NCBI GenBank assembly: GCA_964249755.1
Contig: CAXUDB010000004.1
Span: 1-64,000, forward strand
DNA from: Ilyomonas sp964249755
GTDB taxonomy: Bacteria; Bacteroidota; Bacteroidia; Chitinophagales; Chitinophagaceae
Direction of reading: 5' to 3'
Length of the DNA: 64,000 bases
The position numbers were made by a program, and so were the translations under genes. Positions 17,098-24,116 of this stretch are shown piece after piece. Within the stretch, counting starts at the first letter, position 1. The number at the start of each line of letters is the position of its first letter. The notes below the pieces were generated by a model that was not told the origin of the DNA, made no database searches, and worked only from the letters and a program-made list of their open reading frames with translations.

Positions 17098-17844
17098 ATG
17101 AAATGCCAGTACTCCTGTTCGTGGATGATTGCTATTGTTGCTTTCTTCCTCCTTTTTCAAAGTTGCACTAAAGATACCGTTTCCAGCAATAACACAGTAA
17201 CAGAATTAACAACCTCATCTGTGGCTTCCCTTAGCGGAGATACAGAACAGCTTATACTACAGCCGGGGCCCGAGGATGGTATAGATACCTGGCTTACGTG
17301 GCAACAACGCGATTCTGTTCTTCCCAATACCAACTGGGACACCGTGAATATTATAGCAGGTTATGCGTGGACAAATCGCGGTACGCCAATCAGAGGTCGC
17401 TCGCTTTTAAAGTTTGCCGGGCTGTCTTCCATACCTTCCTCTGCTGGTGTTGTTTCTGCACGTTTGTACCTGTATGGTGTACCTTCCAACTTACGGTTGA
17501 CATCCGGCAATTCTAGGTATCCCGGCTCGCCTTATCATGCAAATAACAGTCTTGCCGTATTGCGCGTTATAGAAAATTGGAACGAATCGACCGCAACCTG
17601 GAACCGGCAGCCCGCTGTAACATTAGAAGATCATGCTGCTATTCCTACTTCAACTTCAAAATGGAACTATGATACATCGGTGGATGTAACTTCAATGGTT
17701 GCAAAAATGGTAGCACAGCCAGCGAAAAATTTTGGATTCATGTTTCGCCAAGCAAAAGAAGATGATTATAAAAACATGATGTTTGCATCATCTGATTACG
17801 TAGATCCTGCAAAGCGTCCAAAGCTTGTAATTACATACAAGTAG
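17098..17844 (+). CDS. DNRLRE domain lipoprotein
   Basis: 248 residues. A signal peptide ends in the lipobox LFQSC (Cys about 22), then a Ser/Thr-rich linker. From about residue 50 it matches the DNRLRE (carbohydrate-binding-like) domain: LLKFAGLSSIPSSAGVVSARL (split here as LLKFAGLSSIPSS, VVSARLYLYG), WNESTATWNRQP, DVTSMV, and the C-terminal FASSDYVDPAKRPKLVITY. Proteins of this type are surface-attached and found with T9SS or adhesion functions. It is followed by a strong bidirectional terminator shared with bioA. Confidence 0.83.
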   Translation: MKCQYSCSWMIAIVAFFLLFQSCTKDTVSSNNTVTELTTSSVASLSGDTEQLILQPGPEDGIDTWLTWQQRDSVLPNTNWDTVNIIAGYAWTNRGTPIRGRSLLKFAGLSSIPSSAGVVSARLYLYGVPSNLRLTSGNSRYPGSPYHANNSLAVLRVIENWNESTATWNRQPAVTLEDHAAIPTSTSKWNYDTSVDVTSMVAKMVAQPAKNFGFMFRQAKEDDYKNMMFASSDYVDPAKRPKLVITYK

Positions 17845-17882
17845 AAAGATAAAAGCTTTTTTAATCAGCATATTTGGCTCAC

Positions 17883-17919
17883 AAAAACGGGCATGTTAAT
17901 TATTAACATGCCCGTTTTT
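17883..17919. terminator. bidirectional terminator between DNRLRE gene and bioA
   Basis: A perfect inverted repeat with 18-base arms (AAAAACGGGCATGTTAAT) around a single central T. Both strands end in a run of five T. It lies between the convergent genes ending at 17844 (+) and 17943 (-). Confidence 0.92.
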
Positions 17920-17942
17920 CGGGTTATAAAATAAGGATTGCT

Positions 17943-19223
17943 TTATGTGACTAAAGAGTCAACCACATCGTAAACTCTATCCAACTCCTCTTCGGTAATG
18001 CAATATGGTGGCATGATGTAAACTGTATTTCCCAATGGTCTTAAATAGATACCTCTGGTTAAGCATTCCTGTGTAATAACAGAACTTACATTGTTCAAGT
18101 ACTCATCCTTACCCTCGCTAATTTCAAAGGCAGCTATCGTCCCCAACATGCGGAGATTCCTAAAGTTTTGTTTCTTCCTGATCCTTTGCAGAAAAGCTTC
18201 ATTTTGTTTCGTTATCCAGGCAATTATTTTCAAGCAATCATTTCTAAACCATAAATCCAGACTTGCCAGCGCAGCCGTGCAAGCCAATGGATTTGCCGTA
18301 AATGAATGCCCATGAAAAAAAGTTTTCAGCTTATCATCACTTACATAAGCGTCATAAATTTTCTGCGAGCAAGCGGTAACGCCAAGCGCTATTGTTCCAC
18401 CGGTTAACCCTTTGCTTAAGCAAATAATATCCGGTTTGCAATTCATGTATTCCGATGCAAACATCTTCCCTGTTCTTCCAAAACCTGTCATCACTTCATC
18501 GGCGATACAGATGATGTTTTTTGATTGAGTAAACTCTAATAAATTGTTCATCCAAACTGCATCATACATCTTCATGCCACCAGCACCTTGCACAAGTGGT
18601 TCATAAATAAAAGCAGCTATGTTTTTATGCTGATCTTCTATTGTTTTCTTCAGTTCTTTAATATTCTTTTCATCCGGAACATCAATGAAAATCACTTCAA
18701 ACAACAGGTCGTGAAATGCCATTGTGAACACGCTTCTGTCGCTCACGCTCATCGCGCCAAACGTGTCGCCATGATAAGAGTTGTTGAAAGCAAGGATCTT
18801 TGTTTTTACTGCCGACTGTTGACCGTCAACCGCTGACTGTTTATTCCACCAATATTGTATCGCCATTTTTAGCGCGACTTCTGTGGAGGTAGACCCATTA
18901 TCGCTGTAAAATATTTTAGAAAAATTATTGGGTAACACTTGTAATAGTCTTTCTGCTAATTCTACTGCGGGCTGATGCGTAAAACCCGCAAAGATTACCT
19001 GTTCAAGCTGCAATGCCTGTTGGTACAGCTTTTCGGCGATGTAAGGATGTGCATGACCATGCAGCGTGACCCACCAGCTACTGATGGCGTCTATGTATGC
19101 ATTGTTGTTTTCATCAAAGAGAAGTGTGCCCTTGGCGTGTGAGATGGCAATAGGAGAAGCAGTACTTTTTTGCGAGGTAAACGGGTGCCAAACCACTTGT
19201 CTGTCGCGTTCAATTAATGTCAT
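17943..19223 (-). CDS. bioA: adenosylmethionine-8-amino-7-oxononanoate aminotransferase
   Basis: 426 residues from the ATG at 19223 (MTLIERDRQVVWHPFT), the family start; an upstream in-frame codon at 19265 adds only atypical residues. It converts KAPA to DAPA in biotin synthesis, with SAM as amino donor. Motifs: WHPFT, DAISSWWV, SDNGSTSTEVALKMA, NSYHGDTFGAMSV, EPLVQGAGGM, IADEVMTGFGRTGKMF, and the PLP lysine in CLSKGLTGG (Lys271). A loop (129-139, QSAVDGQQSAV) looks like an inserted micro-repeat. It is transcribed divergently from pdxA. No other bio genes are nearby. Confidence 0.94.
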   Translation of the reverse strand: MTLIERDRQVVWHPFTSQKSTASPIAISHAKGTLLFDENNNAYIDAISSWWVTLHGHAHPYIAEKLYQQALQLEQVIFAGFTHQPAVELAERLLQVLPNNFSKIFYSDNGSTSTEVALKMAIQYWWNKQSAVDGQQSAVKTKILAFNNSYHGDTFGAMSVSDRSVFTMAFHDLLFEVIFIDVPDEKNIKELKKTIEDQHKNIAAFIYEPLVQGAGGMKMYDAVWMNNLLEFTQSKNIICIADEVMTGFGRTGKMFASEYMNCKPDIICLSKGLTGGTIALGVTACSQKIYDAYVSDDKLKTFFHGHSFTANPLACTAALASLDLWFRNDCLKIIAWITKQNEAFLQRIRKKQNFRNLRMLGTIAAFEISEGKDEYLNNVSSVITQECLTRGIYLRPLGNTVYIMPPYCITEEELDRVYDVVDSLVT

Positions 19224-19301
19224 ACAGCGAAGGTAAAGGAAGGCAGGATGAGTATTGTTTTGCAAAAATTGTTAATCATTATAAGCAATGCAGCCTTGAC
19301 A

Positions 19302-19330
19302 TTGATACGCTTCTTCATTTCCTATCTTTG
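19302..19330 (+). promoter_or_regulatory. promoter of pdxA
   Basis: ATTGA with TTG at 19302-19304 and TATCTTTG at 19323-19330 (an exact TAnnTTTG) are spaced by 18 bases. The pdxA ATG follows 18 bases after the -7 element. Confidence 0.72.
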
Positions 19331-19348
19331 ACGTTTAATTTTTGAAGT

Positions 19349-20443
19349 ATGAGCGCAGAATTGCAGAAGCCCATCATTGGTTTTTCGAGCGGCGATATCA
19401 ACGGCATTGGTCTTGAAATCATCATCAAAACATTGAGCGATACACATATTCTTGACATGTGTCAGCCGGTTATTTTCGCCAGCCAGAAAAGTATTTTGTT
19501 TTATAAAAAAATGACTCCTGATGCCGGCATCAACTTCCAGATAATAAAAGATTTTACGCGGCTGCCACATAAGCAAATTAGTTTGATGCCTTGCTGGGAA
19601 GAAGACGTGCAGATAGAGCCGGGAAAACTCACCGACAATGGCGGCAAGTATGCGTGGCTTTCCCTGAAGCAGGCTACGCAGGCTTTAAAAGATGGACACC
19701 TTCAGGGCTTGGTAACAGCGCCTATTCACAAGAAAAATATCCAGAGCGAAGAGTTTACTTACAGTGGTCACACGCCTTACCTCAAAGCATCTTTTGAAGT
19801 GGAAGATGTAGTGATGATATTGGCTGCCGATAACATGCGCGTAGCGCCCTTAACCGAGCATGTTCCAATTGCAGATGTTGCCAAATACATTACCAAAGAA
19901 AACATCCTGCGCAAGCTGAAAATTCTCAATTACAGTTTGCAAAAAGATTTTGATATCAACAAACCGAAGATTGCAGTGTTAGGTTTGAATCCACACGCCG
20001 GGGATGAAGGCTTGATTGGCAGCGAGGAAGAAATGGTTATCAAGCCCGCTATTAAAGAGGCAAAACAAAACAACCTGCTGGTGTATGGACCGTACCCTGC
20101 CGATGCGTTTTTTGCCCGTGGCATGTATGAAAAATTCGACGCTGTGCTTTCTATGTATCACGACCAGGGATTGATTCCCTTCAAATCATTAGCCATCGGC
20201 AATACGGTGAATTATACTGCAGGCTTGCCTGCTGTGCGCACCAGTCCCGACCACGGCACCGCTTTCGATATTGCGGGTAAAAATATTGCTGATGCGTCAG
20301 CTATGATGTCGGCTACATTTCATTGCATAGACATTGTGCGTCGCCGCACTATTTATGATGAAACTCATGCCAACCCGGTACGCCGCATGAGCGGACGCAT
20401 TCTGGCAAATGCAGAGGACGAAAGGGTGGAAGGCAACTTGTAA
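19349..20443 (+). CDS. pdxA: 4-hydroxythreonine-4-phosphate dehydrogenase
   Basis: 364 residues. It oxidises 4-phosphohydroxy-threonine in DXP-dependent pyridoxal phosphate synthesis. Motifs: IGFSSGDINGIGLEII, VTAPIHKKNI, SGHTPYLK (metal His), VAPLTEHVPI, VLGLNPHAGDEGLIG (metal His), ADAFFARG, MYHDQGLIPFK (metal His), and TSPDHGTAFDIAG. Length and metal ligands are normal. It has its own consensus promoter and is divergent from bioA, another gene of cofactor synthesis. Confidence 0.96.
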   Translation: MSAELQKPIIGFSSGDINGIGLEIIIKTLSDTHILDMCQPVIFASQKSILFYKKMTPDAGINFQIIKDFTRLPHKQISLMPCWEEDVQIEPGKLTDNGGKYAWLSLKQATQALKDGHLQGLVTAPIHKKNIQSEEFTYSGHTPYLKASFEVEDVVMILAADNMRVAPLTEHVPIADVAKYITKENILRKLKILNYSLQKDFDINKPKIAVLGLNPHAGDEGLIGSEEEMVIKPAIKEAKQNNLLVYGPYPADAFFARGMYEKFDAVLSMYHDQGLIPFKSLAIGNTVNYTAGLPAVRTSPDHGTAFDIAGKNIADASAMMSATFHCIDIVRRRTIYDETHANPVRRMSGRILANAEDERVEGNL

Positions 20444-20550
20444 GAATTGAATATTGAGTAAGTAAGATTGAATATTAGTAAAGCTTTCAAACTTATCATT
20501 CAGTATTAAATTTTACTTATTACTTTCTTTCATCCGTATTCCATTCTCTT

Positions 20551-21174
20551 ATGCAAGCCATTCTCACTTACTTCACTGACCTTACGCCGAAACAAACCGA
20601 GCAGCTATCTGCTTTGCAAGAGGTATATAACGATTGGAACAGTAAGATCAATGTCATCTCCCGGAAAGACATTGATGCGTTGTATGAGAAGCATGTATTG
20701 CATTCATTAAGTATTTCAGCTATTATCTCTTTTGCTGCAGGTACACAAATTATTGACATCGGCACAGGCGGTGGTTTTCCGGGCATTCCTTTGGCTATTT
20801 TTTTTCCCGAAGTTCAGTTTCATTTGGTGGATAGCATCGGTAAGAAATTAACGGTAGTAAAAGAAGTGGCGGCAGCTATTGGCTTGAGCAATGTTACCAT
20901 ACAACATATCCGGGCAGAAGACATTAAGAACCGCAAGTTTGATTTTGCCGTGTCGCGTGCGGTAGCGCCGTTGATAGATTTGTGGAGATGGAGCAAGCCG
21001 TTACTAAAAAGAGGAAATGTACAGGAGTTGCCAAACGGATTGATTTGTTTGAAAGGCGGTGATTTAGCAAAGGAGATTCAGGAAAGTGGAGTGAGACCGC
21101 ATGTGTATGAAATAGAGAAGCTATTTGCGGAAGCGTATTTTAAAGAGAAGTATATTTTACATGTGCCTGCATAG
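20551..21174 (+). CDS. rsmG: 16S rRNA (guanine-N7) methyltransferase G
   Basis: 207 residues. It methylates G527 of 16S rRNA. It shows the RsmG pattern: YNDWNSKINVISRKDIDALYEKHVLHSL (given in parts: YNDWNSKINVISRKD, YEKHVLHSL), the SAM loop IIDIGTGGGFPGIPLAI, VDSIGKKLTVV, and FAVSRAVAPL. Loss of RsmG gives low-level streptomycin resistance in other bacteria. It is convergent with yajQ, and the 308-base gap between them holds a 21-base periodic array. Confidence 0.95.
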   Translation: MQAILTYFTDLTPKQTEQLSALQEVYNDWNSKINVISRKDIDALYEKHVLHSLSISAIISFAAGTQIIDIGTGGGFPGIPLAIFFPEVQFHLVDSIGKKLTVVKEVAAAIGLSNVTIQHIRAEDIKNRKFDFAVSRAVAPLIDLWRWSKPLLKRGNVQELPNGLICLKGGDLAKEIQESGVRPHVYEIEKLFAEAYFKEKYILHVPA

Positions 21175-21280
21175 AAAGTGAAAATAAATAGATCCTGATT
21201 GGCTGATGCCAAGCTAAAAACAGACCCAATTTTGTCTATCCAAGAAATTTCTCCTGCTTTTTACTTGTAGAACAATCAAA

Positions 21281-21443
21281 CAAATGGTCCATTTTGCGGG
21301 AAATGTGGGCCGAAAAATGAATAATCTGGGCCAAAAAACGAGAAATCTGGGCCGTATAGTTGGTTATCTGGGCCAAAAAATGATTTATGTGGACCGCTTT
21401 GTGTCAACAATGGGCCATTTTACTGCAAAATGGCCCATTGTTG
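21281..21443. repeat. 21-bp periodic array A (seven GGNCC-cored units)
   Basis: The core GGNCC/GGGCC starts at 21286, 21307, 21328, 21349, 21370, 21391 and 21412, exactly 21 bases apart each time. The surrounding unit is roughly AAATsT-GGGCC-RAAAAAnGA. The last unit forms one arm of a perfect 17-base hairpin. The rest of the rsmG-yajQ gap is unremarkable. The same period, core and copy number recur at 35292-35438. Because 21 bases is seven codons, several reading frames stay open across the array. Confidence 0.85.
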
Positions 21444-21448
21444 AGTAA
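21284..21448 (+). CDS. possible 54-residue heptad-repeat ORF over array A
   Basis: An intact ATG-to-TAA frame spans the array. It encodes seven-residue units such as NLGQKTR, NLGRIVG, YLGQKMI and YVDRFVS and ends in TMGHFTAKWPIVE. It could be a small repetitive protein, but an open frame is partly a by-product of the 21-base period, and the other strand also has a long frame with one stop. I would not count it as a gene without expression data. Confidence 0.25.
   Translation: MVHFAGNVGRKMNNLGQKTRNLGRIVGYLGQKMIYVDRFVSTMGHFTAKWPIVE
21405..21443. terminator. perfect hairpin between convergent rsmG and yajQ
   Basis: CAACAATGGGCCATTTT (21405-21421) and its exact complement (21427-21443) enclose a five-base loop. 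It lies at the end of array A and between convergent genes, so it could stop transcription from both sides. It lacks a strong T tract, so this is tentative. Confidence 0.55.
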
Positions 21449-21482
21449 TGATAAGTGAGGACTCTTTATCTATGTTTTTTAC

Positions 21483-21974
21483 TTACGACTTCATATTAAT
21501 AAACTGCAACGGAAGGTTCAGGTTTGCACCTTTCAGCTTTTGAATTACATCCTGCAAATCATCAATCTTTTTTCCCGTTACGCGCACTACATCGTCCATA
21601 ATCTGCACCTGCACTTTCAGGTTGCTGTCTTTAATCAGTTTCACAATTTTCTTCGCGTCTTCCTGTTTTAATCCATTTGTAACCGGCACTTCTTTCTTCA
21701 CCACTTTGCCGCTGGGATAGGCGTCTTTCTCAAAGTCAAATGCAGCTGCATCAATGCCTTGCTTCATGCTGCGGCTGATGATGACATCTACAATCTGCTT
21801 TAGCTTCATGTCGCTTTCAGCTTCAATGTTCACTATATAATCTTTCTTGTTCAGATCAATTTCAACCGGCGAATTTTTAAAATCAAACCGGTTGCCGATT
21901 TCTTTTTTTACAGTGTTAATGGCGTTGTCTAACGTTTGCAAATCAACCTGGCTGACAATATCGAAGGATGGCAT
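21483..21974 (-). CDS. YajQ family nucleotide-binding protein
   Basis: 163 residues, the standard YajQ length, starting MPSFDIVSQVDLQTLDNA. Other motifs: EIGNRFDFKNSPVEIDL, AESDMKLKQIVDVIISRSMKQGID, and VRVTGKKIDDLQDVIQKLKG. YajQ proteins bind nucleotides, and some bind cyclic di-GMP and act as effectors. Nothing here says which ligand applies. It lies 48 bases downstream of truA on the same strand. Confidence 0.93.
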   Translation of the reverse strand: MPSFDIVSQVDLQTLDNAINTVKKEIGNRFDFKNSPVEIDLNKKDYIVNIEAESDMKLKQIVDVIISRSMKQGIDAAAFDFEKDAYPSGKVVKKEVPVTNGLKQEDAKKIVKLIKDSNLKVQVQIMDDVVRVTGKKIDDLQDVIQKLKGANLNLPLQFINMKS

Positions 21975-22022
21975 AAAAGAGGTAAGATTTAATAAATAAA
22001 TGTAATAGTTAAGACGGCAAAG

Positions 22023-22784
22023 TTAGCTGTCTGCTTCGTGTTTCCATACATGCGCCGGGTAAGAAATATGGACTAAAAATAAGCCCTGCGGTGGCACAGA
22101 AAAATCGGCTTTGCGGCAGTCTTTCGCTTCAATAATTTGTTTAAAATCTTCTATCGTGATGGTGCCTCTGCCCACTTTCAGCATTGTTCCCGTTAAGCCG
22201 CGTACCATACCGCGCAGAAAACGATTGGCAGTAATATTAAAAATCAGTTCCTCATTCATCCATTTCCATTCTGCTTTATATATGTTACACAAAAACGTTT
22301 TTACCTGCGTGTTGCGTTTGGAAAATGAAGTAAAATCCTGGTAAGAAGATAACAATAAAGCTGCTTCATTCAAGGCATCTATATTAAGCTTGTAAGGATA
22401 ATAATAACCCCTGTCGTTTAAGAAAGGGTTTTTCTTTTGATAGATATGATACTCGTAAGAACGCGATATTGCATCAAACCTGCAATGCGCGTCATTGCTG
22501 ACTTTCTGCAGGCTTACGATAGAAACATCTGTTGGTAAAACAGCATTCAACTGGTAAACAGTCCTTCTGTCGTCAACCATAATCTCTGCATCGAAATGAA
22601 AGAAATTCTGCCGCGCATGAACCCCTGCATCAGTTCGGGAAGAAGTAGTCAGCTCAAGATGTTGCTTGTATAAAGTCTGCAACGCTTTCTCCACTTCCCA
22701 TTGCACTGTAACTGCGTTTTCCTGCTTCTGAAAACCGCTGTAGGCGGTGCCTTTGTATGCCACTTCCAAAAAATAACGCGACAT
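22023..22784 (-). CDS. truA: tRNA pseudouridine synthase A
   Basis: 253 residues. It makes pseudouridine at positions 38-40 of tRNA. MSRYFLEVAYKGTAYSGFQKQ is the family start. The catalytic Asp is in TSSRTDAGVHA (Asp52). The C-terminal part has SYEYHIYQKKNPF, FTSFSKRNTQVKTFLCNI and NRFLRGMVRGLTGTML. It starts six bases after the DUF4476 gene ends, so the three minus-strand genes (DUF4476, truA, yajQ) probably share a transcript. Confidence 0.95.
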   Translation of the reverse strand: MSRYFLEVAYKGTAYSGFQKQENAVTVQWEVEKALQTLYKQHLELTTSSRTDAGVHARQNFFHFDAEIMVDDRRTVYQLNAVLPTDVSIVSLQKVSNDAHCRFDAISRSYEYHIYQKKNPFLNDRGYYYPYKLNIDALNEAALLLSSYQDFTSFSKRNTQVKTFLCNIYKAEWKWMNEELIFNITANRFLRGMVRGLTGTMLKVGRGTITIEDFKQIIEAKDCRKADFSVPPQGLFLVHISYPAHVWKHEADS

Positions 22785-22789
22785 GGAAA

Positions 22790-24046
22790 TTAATGAAGCA
22801 AAGCTTTAAAGCGGTTCTTGTAGTAGGTATCTATCAGCGTATTTTGTAACTGCGGATAATTGAAGTAATCAGACACATGCGGATACACGGCATCGTAAAA
22901 ATTATAGCGATATTCATCAGAATTAAACAGGTCGCCAAAGTCTTTTACCTGTTCGGTAGTAACGCATTTATCGCGCAACGCTTTTTTTATAGCTGCTAAT
23001 ATATCTTCCTGGTTATCCGTTTTTGTAATTTTCTTTTTCAGTTTATCAATATCATAACTGCTCAGCATTTTCTGGCAATTGCTGTTGGAAACAGCACTGC
23101 TAATACCGCCGATGTTTGTGGTCGCTGTATCTACTATTGCCGGCTGTGTTGTCGTTGCACCATTGCCATCGCTCTTATTGAAAAATGGATTGTCAGTCGT
23201 TTTCTTACTGCTGTCAGTTGCAATCGCTTTCACTTCTTTGTTTACTTTCTCTGTTGCATTGGTTTTGGCTGTATCTGCCGAAGGGATAAAAGCATGGATT
23301 GTATCCTTGCTGGTGTTGTCTAAGAAGGTAAGATCCGTACCTCCGTTGGTGGTGTTTTCCGAAGATTTTATGATGCGTAAAGTTGAATCAACAGCAGCTG
23401 CTGCAGACGATAAATTGTCAATGGTTGAACGGTTCTTTGTCAGGCTATCCGTTTGTGGCGGTGCGTTATTTGCCTGCGGCGTGGGCAGCGTGTTTTTTAC
23501 GGTACTATCTGTTGTTGAATTGTTAGCTGCTGTTGTGGTTGCAGTTGTTGCCGGTATGTTTGTTTTCACTTTAGAGTTTGAATTCGCCACCGGCTGCTGA
23601 TTCAAGGTCGAATCCTGAATGGCATCTGCCAGCATATTGCCAAACGGGTTGCTGCTGTTGGTGGTCGTCGCTGCTTTCGCAACTTGCCCCGAAGCACTGA
23701 CAGCATTCACGTTCATTACGATATCTGTTGTCTGAAAATTGAATAAACCCCAACCTTTATCACCAAAATTCTTCAGGGCAAAACCGAGGTCTTTACCTGA
23801 TACCGACAGATTAAAAGTTTGTTCCGGGTACATATTTCTCGGGAAACCAATCTGTACAGAAAAACTGCCGTCGTTCAGCTTTGGCAAAATCAAATAACCG
23901 ATAGAAGAAGAACTGTAATTCTTGCCGCTGTACTTTGCGTAGAATGGCTGTTGGTTGTCTGCCTGTATATAAACAAAATGATATTGCTGCGCAAAGCCGT
24001 ACAGCGATGCCACTATCGCAATAAAAATAAATAGTAATTTTTTCAT
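22790..24046 (-). CDS. DUF4476 domain exported protein
   Basis: About 418 residues from ATG 24046, which gives a clear signal peptide (MKKLLFIFIAIVASLYGFAQ). Residues ~20-120 form a beta-rich N-terminal domain (HFVYIQADNQQPFYAKYSGK, SSSIGYLILPKL) that often precedes DUF4476. A long Ser/Thr/Asn-rich low-complexity linker (~130-310) follows. The last ~100 residues match DUF4476: CQKMLSSYDIDKLKKKI, QEDILAAIKKALRDKCVTTEQV, FYDAVYPHVSDYFNYPQL. It is probably periplasmic or surface-located. No enzyme motif is visible. Confidence 0.82.
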   Translation of the reverse strand: MKKLLFIFIAIVASLYGFAQQYHFVYIQADNQQPFYAKYSGKNYSSSSIGYLILPKLNDGSFSVQIGFPRNMYPEQTFNLSVSGKDLGFALKNFGDKGWGLFNFQTTDIVMNVNAVSASGQVAKAATTTNSSNPFGNMLADAIQDSTLNQQPVANSNSKVKTNIPATTATTTAANNSTTDSTVKNTLPTPQANNAPPQTDSLTKNRSTIDNLSSAAAAVDSTLRIIKSSENTTNGGTDLTFLDNTSKDTIHAFIPSADTAKTNATEKVNKEVKAIATDSSKKTTDNPFFNKSDGNGATTTQPAIVDTATTNIGGISSAVSNSNCQKMLSSYDIDKLKKKITKTDNQEDILAAIKKALRDKCVTTEQVKDFGDLFNSDEYRYNFYDAVYPHVSDYFNYPQLQNTLIDTYYKNRFKALLH

Positions 24047-24116
24047 AAGGCCTTTCAACATCAATCAAATCTTTGTCTGCAAAAATATCATTTCGGCGCG
24101 GGCTTTCTGCCAGCGA

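Noticed and set aside
21281..21443. CRISPR array
   Set aside because: The units are direct neighbours of 21 bases with diverged filler; there are no longer identical repeats separated by unique spacers and no cas genes.
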